Source of the DNA: Stutzerimonas stutzeri
GTDB taxonomy: Bacteria; Pseudomonadota; Gammaproteobacteria; Pseudomonadales; Pseudomonadaceae
Direction: 5' to 3'
Assembly (NCBI RefSeq): GCF_000952685.1
Contig: NZ_JYHV01000038.1
Span: 1-34,715 of the forward strand
Length of the DNA: 34,715 bases
Part shown: in pieces, positions 30,512-34,715 of the stretch
How positions within the stretch are numbered: the first letter of the stretch is position 1
How the letters are laid out: each line of letters starts with the position of its first letter
Position numbers and translations under genes: made by a program
Notes under the pieces: model-generated
Database searches by the model: none
What the model was told of the DNA's origin: nothing
The model's input: only the letters and a program-made list of their open reading frames with translations

Positions 30512-31147
30512 ATGACCCGCATTCAGAAAACCGTTTTCATTCTCGTTGCACTGGTCGCGCTGGTTATAGGCCTGACGGTTTACAAGGTGCTCAGCACCGA
30601 GCGCCAGCTCGACTCCGCCGCGCTGCTCGATGCGGGTATCGTCATGCTTCCCCAGGGTCGCGACATGCCCGACATCGCCCTGACCAACCAGGACGGCGAA
30701 GCGGTTTCGATGGAGCAGCTCGAAGGGCGCTGGAACCTGCTGTTCTTCGGCTATACCTTCTGCCCCGATATCTGTCCGGCCACGCTCGCCGAATTGCGTC
30801 AGCTGCGCGGTAAGCTGCCGGACGACGTGAATCAGCGGCTACAGCCGATCCTGGTCAGCGTCGATCCGGCGCGCGACACGCCCGAGCAGCTGAAGAAATA
30901 CCTGGATTATTTCGGCGCCGGCTTCATTGGGCTGACGGGACCGCTGGATGATATCCAGACGCTCGCCAACGCGGCGGGCGTGCCCTTTATTCCGGGAGAC
31001 ACTTCGAAGAAGGATTACACCGTCGACCATGGCGGCAACCTCGCCCTGATCGGCCCAGACGGCCGTTTGCGCGGTTTCATTCGCGCGCCGATGCGCACCG
31101 AGAAGCTTGCCGAGCAGTTGCCGGCGTTGATCGGGCAGGGCAGCTGA
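30512..31147 (+). CDS. Sco1/SenC-family copper chaperone
   Basis: A 211-aa protein with an N-terminal membrane anchor (about 7-25) and a thioredoxin-fold periplasmic domain. Copper ligands are Cys84-Pro-Asp-Ile-Cys88 and His173 in TVDHGGNLALIG. The LVSVDPARDTPEQLKKYL stretch is typical. Sco proteins deliver copper to, or reduce, the CuA site of subunit II. The ATG at 30512 follows AGGAA. It is the last gene of the cox locus; a short hairpin lies about 105 bp downstream. Confidence 0.95.
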   Translation: MTRIQKTVFILVALVALVIGLTVYKVLSTERQLDSAALLDAGIVMLPQGRDMPDIALTNQDGEAVSMEQLEGRWNLLFFGYTFCPDICPATLAELRQLRGKLPDDVNQRLQPILVSVDPARDTPEQLKKYLDYFGAGFIGLTGPLDDIQTLANAAGVPFIPGDTSKKDYTVDHGGNLALIGPDGRLRGFIRAPMRTEKLAEQLPALIGQGS

Positions 31148-31546
31148 CCATCGGCTAGGCCAGGCTTAACGGCGTCTTGCGCTCTGGTTGCGCCAGCCGA
31201 TCCTCCGGCCCAGATGACACGCGCTTGTCTTTCGTCTGCGCGGTTGTGGTTGCCCGCCGAAGCGGGCTTGTCCGCAGCCTTCTTCATGACAGGCCCTTAC
31301 CGAAACGTCCCGATGCGCCTGCCGCATACGCTGCTCGGCCTCGTTTCGGGCACGGTGCTGGCTCAGGGATTGTTTCGCAAGTGCTGTCCGATCGGGGGCT
31401 AATCGCGTATTCAGCGGCGCCGCGCTCTGTGCCGCGGTGGCGATTGCGTCCGGTTCCGTGCAGGCCGCCTTCGAGCCCGTACCTGCGGCCAGCCAGCGCC
31501 TTCTCCGGCGCGTTGGCTGTTCACGCGAGCGAGCGGGAGAAGGCTG
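31148..31546. other. Gene-free junction between the cox locus and the lipase region
   Basis: No convincing gene is found in this 399-bp stretch. It holds a 6-bp hairpin GCCCGC/GCGGGC with loop cgaa (31252-31267), which may end the cox transcript. A 9-bp inverted repeat GCCTTCTCC/GGAGAAGGC (31498-31506, 31536-31544) is just outside the lipase stop codon. Short open frames contain signal-peptide-like strings (for example ALCAAVAIASGSVQAAFEP near 31415-31480) without a start codon, ribosome site or continuation. They could be remnants of a lost gene. Confidence 0.45.
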
Positions 31547-33703
31547 TCAGGCGTACTGACGAGCTAGAGGCTTTTTTATCTTGGCCAGCTTTTCAGCCCG
31601 TTGGTTTTGGTCCAATGCTCGCCATTGCGCTACCAAGTTGGGCAAGTCGTCCCGATCAATCAAGTCGCCGAACACGTTGGTCGCGGTCAGGCGTCTACCC
31701 GCCTCGTTTAGTAGCCGTACTTTCGCGCGCCCCAGCGCTGCTCTTTGTTGCCTGCTAAGGGAGCGTGCCAGGGCGATGCCAGCGTCGTACATCTGGCGGA
31801 GCTCCAAATCAGACTTGTTATAGAAGCGAGAGTCATGGCGCACTCTCACTACCCGGCGAAACTCCATAAAATCTCGCGGCTGCCAACTATTCAGCTCGGC
31901 TTCGGCCATCTGGATCAACATATCGATGTCGTGGATCTCACCGGGCGTAAACAAGACACCTTCCCGCTCCTCAACGCTTGCATGCCAGCGCAGCAGCGTG
32001 GTGAGCATGGCACGGCTGTAGCCACTGTCGGAGGAATGCTCTGCGCCGGCGAAAGCCTGTTCGATGAAGGCCATTCGCTTTGGCATGTCGTCCAGCAGAT
32101 CAATCGCACCGGCATAACGCGCACAGGCCTGTTCGTCGATCAAGGCGCAGTCGGGTTGCCAGAGTATGGAGGCTTCGCTGCCACCGTTGGGCTTGCGGGG
32201 CACGAAGTGGCGTTGTTGACCATGGTGCTCGTATGGGTCGCCCTGCAGATTGAGCAACCCGCCCAGGAGCAGCGTTACACCCAGCAAGGGTGAGCTGAAC
32301 AGCACCACGGTACCGGCGCTGGCCAGCTTCCACTCGGCATCCAGCCAGGTGAAGGGGACGGCGGGGATAGGGTCGTTGTGATTGACGAGGCGGTGATGGA
32401 CAAGCCCCTGGGCACTTTGTACAAAGGCTCGGTCGCCGGCGCGTGGGGCGCCGAAGGTGTAGAGCTGAATGTCACGCGACCAGTTTTTCCGTAGCCATTC
32501 AGCTAAAAGAAGCGCCACTGCGCCACCCAAACTATGCCCACAAATGATTAGAGTTTGTTCGCCTGTATAAAAGGCCTCCAAATAGCGCTGAACGAAAACC
32601 TTGACGGCCTGGAACGAGTCATAAAATCCTCGGTGGGCTTGGCCGGTGCCTTCAGCGTAAGGGACCTGGCGGGCGTCAAGATCTCGCAATATGTCTGGCG
32701 TTCCCAGTGTGCCCCGCACCGATATGAGCATGAGTTTGTCGTTATGGACGATGAAGGCCTGGGAATCCGTCACTTCATCGTAGAGAAAATGCACGTCTTC
32801 GGGATTCGCCCAGCCTTTGGTGGCCTCAGCCTGATAGCGAGCTGGGTCATAAGGCATGATCTCGAGCCTTTTGGAGTAGGGCACCTCTTCATACAGCAGC
32901 TCGTAGCGGGCACTATCGAACGAGTTCGCTTTTACCAATCGGGCCAGTTGCTCGCGCAGCACATGCCCAATGCTCCCGCTACGATTATAGGGGGGCGGGC
33001 TGGAGGCATAAGCACCATCCGGCTGCTTCGGTTCGCCGAACGGCGCATACACAAAGGTGCTCATGACCGCCAAATGGTAGGCATTGATCGCGCAAAAGGC
33101 CTTTTTGCGTGAGAGCAGCGGGCTGTAAGCGCGTAGCGCTTTGACCTCAAGCACGTGATGACAATTGGGCGTTAATGCGATGCCGACGCATTCGGCAGCC
33201 TGCCCAGCGTTGTGCTTGAGCATGGCGGAAGGCTTTGGCTGCCAAGTAGGATCAGGATCAGGTAGATGCCCCTTGGCCTCGACCAGATCGCTGACTTCTA
33301 CGCGTAGAAGGTGAGCGCTTTCCAGTACGGCGCGCTCTTCTGCCAGATAGGTACTGCTATCGGCATTACGGGGTCCGGATGGAGATTGTTCGGCACAGAC
33401 TTGAAGGGCTGTTAAGGGCAGCCTGAAGGACTTTCGGTCTAGGAAATGCTCATACCATTTATTACCGCCGGGGTAGTCCTCCAGGAAAGAAAGAACTGCC
33501 GGGCCGCTGTAGATACCGTCTATGCGAAAAAAGCCATTGCTATCAAGTGCCCCCTGATATTTTTGGCCTTGGCTGTCGTGCAGTATGTAGACAAGACCGG
33601 CGTATGGTTTTCCATCGCCATGCTCGTCGACCAGTCGAACACTGACCCAATGTCCTCGTACGGGACAGCCTAGCGGCCCACCCGTTTTACTTGAGTTATT
33701 CAT
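31547..33703 (-). CDS. Class-3 lipase-domain protein, probable type VI secretion lipase effector
   Basis: A 718-aa protein without a signal peptide. Residues 15-100 form a beta-rich domain (GHWVSVRLVDEHGDGKPYAG onwards) that I recall from T6SS-associated toxins. The alpha/beta hydrolase core spans about 300-500: the nucleophile elbow ICGHSLGGA (Ser391), Asp444 in NHNDPIPAVP and His493 or His494 in YEHHG complete a class-3 lipase triad. A hydrophobic stretch (463-486) between the last two could insert into membranes. The C-terminal 200 residues are helical and unassigned. The ATG at 33703 uses AAGGAGTGA, which belongs to the end of the upstream immunity gene, six bp away. GC is visibly lower than in the cox genes. 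A T6SS effector role is inferred from architecture and paired lipoproteins; no T6SS genes are in the window. Confidence 0.75.
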   Translation of the reverse strand: MNNSSKTGGPLGCPVRGHWVSVRLVDEHGDGKPYAGLVYILHDSQGQKYQGALDSNGFFRIDGIYSGPAVLSFLEDYPGGNKWYEHFLDRKSFRLPLTALQVCAEQSPSGPRNADSSTYLAEERAVLESAHLLRVEVSDLVEAKGHLPDPDPTWQPKPSAMLKHNAGQAAECVGIALTPNCHHVLEVKALRAYSPLLSRKKAFCAINAYHLAVMSTFVYAPFGEPKQPDGAYASSPPPYNRSGSIGHVLREQLARLVKANSFDSARYELLYEEVPYSKRLEIMPYDPARYQAEATKGWANPEDVHFLYDEVTDSQAFIVHNDKLMLISVRGTLGTPDILRDLDARQVPYAEGTGQAHRGFYDSFQAVKVFVQRYLEAFYTGEQTLIICGHSLGGAVALLLAEWLRKNWSRDIQLYTFGAPRAGDRAFVQSAQGLVHHRLVNHNDPIPAVPFTWLDAEWKLASAGTVVLFSSPLLGVTLLLGGLLNLQGDPYEHHGQQRHFVPRKPNGGSEASILWQPDCALIDEQACARYAGAIDLLDDMPKRMAFIEQAFAGAEHSSDSGYSRAMLTTLLRWHASVEEREGVLFTPGEIHDIDMLIQMAEAELNSWQPRDFMEFRRVVRVRHDSRFYNKSDLELRQMYDAGIALARSLSRQQRAALGRAKVRLLNEAGRRLTATNVFGDLIDRDDLPNLVAQWRALDQNQRAEKLAKIKKPLARQYA

Positions 33704-33709
33704 CCCTGA

Positions 33710-34441
33710 TCACTCCTTGCAGTTGGGATAGACGGTGCATTCCTGTCCATTCATTTTGAACGTCTGAAATACAGGAGGAGTCTGGCAGCGCTCGGATACA
33801 TCCGTATCCACACATGGACGCCAGCCTGAGTCTGTATTTATCCATCGCCGATCATAAGAAGGTTCTTCCTTCGGGTTAGCTCGCACGTCCAGCCGAACCG
33901 TCTTGCCCGGCAATTCGTCACGCAACAGATAAGCGCCCGCCCCCTTGCAGCTTAGAAGTTTGCTGATCTGGCCTCTTCGTGCGTGGGCCTTGCTGAGTTG
34001 AAAAAGCCATGTGCATTCAGCCGTCTTGCTCAGGTGGCCATCGCTATCAAAAGCAGGCGCGCCTTGCGGCAGTGTATCGACCAGCACCAAGCCGCCATTG
34101 TCATAGGTGCGTTGCCATTCCTTGTCGCCGTAGCGACCATGGATGTACAGCCCGACCCGGGCCAGCTGCATTTCGCAGAGGCCGTCGCGGTAGCTGACGG
34201 GAATGCTGAAGCGATACTGCTGAGATGTACTCTGAAAGCCACTCTCGAACGAACGCGCCTGGCTACGACCCTTGCAGCCGTTGGAGATGCCGTAATGCGC
34301 TTGGGCACGCATGGAGAAGTCAGCGGGTAGCTGCCCTTCGAAGGTAAAGCTGTCAGCGGTAAGCGAGGCCATCGAGCCGCAGGCGCTAAGTACGGTCGCG
34401 AGCATGATGAGACCGAGTAGACGGCCAAGGGCAGTTCGCAT
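33710..34441 (-). CDS. Cysteine-rich lipoprotein, probable immunity protein of the lipase
   Basis: A 243-aa predicted lipoprotein with signal peptide and lipobox LSAC (Cys21; Gly at +2 suggests outer-membrane sorting), so it is periplasmic. The mature part has eight or more cysteines (in NGCKG, GLCEM, AECTW, LLSCKG, WRPCV, SERCQ, QECTV and NCKE), likely disulfide-bonded. No enzymatic motif is seen. It ends 6 bp before the lipase start and its last codons (AAG GAG TGA) act as the lipase ribosome site, so the two are coupled. Periplasmic lipoproteins paired with secreted lipases are the usual Tli immunity design. The ATG at 34441 follows another AAGGAGTGA from the upstream paralogue. Confidence 0.75.
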   Translation of the reverse strand: MRTALGRLLGLIMLATVLSACGSMASLTADSFTFEGQLPADFSMRAQAHYGISNGCKGRSQARSFESGFQSTSQQYRFSIPVSYRDGLCEMQLARVGLYIHGRYGDKEWQRTYDNGGLVLVDTLPQGAPAFDSDGHLSKTAECTWLFQLSKAHARRGQISKLLSCKGAGAYLLRDELPGKTVRLDVRANPKEEPSYDRRWINTDSGWRPCVDTDVSERCQTPPVFQTFKMNGQECTVYPNCKE

Positions 34442-34447
34442 CCCTGG

Positions 34448-34715
34448 TCACTCCTTGCAGTTGGGATAGACGGTGCATTCCTGACCGTTCATTTGAAACG
34501 TTTTGAATACCGGCGGCGTCTGGCAGCGCTGCCAACCTTCCTTGGGTAGGCAAGGCTTCCAGCCTTCTGGAAGTTTGAGCCATGTGTCGTCCCTGTATGG
34601 TCTCTCCTTTGGATTGGTCTGAATATCCAGCCGAACCGTCTTGCCCGGCAACTCGTCACGCAACAGATAAGCGCCCGCCCCCTTGCAGCTTAGAAGTTTG
34701 CTGATCTGGCCTCTT
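34448..34715 (-). CDS. Second copy of the immunity lipoprotein, C-terminal part (cut by the window edge)
   Basis: The last 89 codons of a paralogue of the neighbouring lipoprotein gene; the 5' end lies beyond the right edge. The stretch from the edge to about 34627 is identical to the corresponding part of copy 1 except for one base. A middle segment of about 45 codons (34489-34625) then differs strongly (IQTNPKERPYRDDTWLK versus VRANPKEEPSYDRRWIN). The terminal 36 bp are again identical. The junction to the next gene (stop, then CAGGG and ATG) is also repeated. It is probably functional as far as visible. Confidence 0.8.
   Translation of the reverse strand, partial: RGQISKLLSCKGAGAYLLRDELPGKTVRLDIQTNPKERPYRDDTWLKLPEGWKPCLPKEGWQRCQTPPVFKTFQMNGQECTVYPNCKE

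Noticed and set aside
31214..31402. 62-codon open frame after the Sco gene
   Set aside because: No ribosome site, no recognisable product and no conserved feature; treated as possible remnant only.
1..34715. CRISPR arrays, tRNA or rRNA genes, insertion sequences, prophage genes
   Set aside because: No regularly spaced direct repeats, no cloverleaf-like or rRNA-like stretches, and no IS transposase or phage proteins were seen apart from the RAYT.

Overview
The window is high-GC gammaproteobacterial DNA that looks like a Pseudomonas-type chromosome, most likely the Stutzerimonas (P. stutzeri) group. This rests on the protein families, on RAYT/REP elements of the pseudomonad type, and on gene order that, from memory, follows the P. 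aeruginosa PA0067-PA0069 and PA0102-PA0114 blocks. No tRNA, rRNA, CRISPR array, IS element or replication origin was recognised.

Layout. 1-5.5 kb: a flavin-dependent monooxygenase, two tandem paralogous lipoproteins, a lipid-anchored zinc aminopeptidase, and a two-gene operon of ferritin-like diiron proteins closed by a strong intrinsic terminator. 5.5-6.5 kb: a REP-associated tyrosine transposase (RAYT) gene flanked by REP/REPIN palindromes. 6.5-13.5 kb: metabolic and regulatory genes, namely a PhoD-like phosphatase, an HAD phosphatase, a divergent LysR/SDR pair, an AraC regulator with a gamma-carbonic anhydrase, and an SBF-type transporter. 13.6-19.2 kb: prlC, the YheV-type zinc ribbon, a DUF1835 protein, an acyltransferase, and a radical SAM protein preceded by a very good LexA (SOS) box. 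19.3-22.1 kb: a beta-carbonic anhydrase and a SulP anion transporter (probable bicarbonate module), then a small membrane protein. 22.1-31.1 kb: a complete aa3-type cytochrome c oxidase locus. It contains coxB, coxA, ctaG (Cox11), coxC, SURF1, a CxxxC membrane-anchored protein, ctaA, cyoE/ctaB and a Sco/SenC copper chaperone, with one small twin-transmembrane gene on the opposite strand. 31.5 kb to the right edge: a class-3-lipase protein resembling type VI secretion lipase effectors, preceded in the same operon by two tandem copies of a cysteine-rich lipoprotein that is the likely immunity protein. The second copy runs off the window.

How the genes work together. The cox block encodes the two CuA/CuB/heme catalytic subunits, subunit III, the copper-delivery proteins (CtaG, Sco, possibly the CxxxC protein) and the heme A pathway (CyoE then CtaA, with SURF1 for insertion). 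A good sigma-70 promoter lies about 180 bp ahead of coxB. The carbonic anhydrase and SulP genes upstream form a plausible bicarbonate-handling pair. The lipase/immunity region has visibly lower GC and looks like an accessory insertion beside the conserved block.

Most promising points for a second look: the duplicated immunity genes, in which a divergent middle segment sits between nearly identical flanks; the RAYT that seems to have lost two residues next to its catalytic tyrosine while still surrounded by REPINs; the uncharacterised CxxxC protein in the cox operon; and the ferritin-like gene pair.
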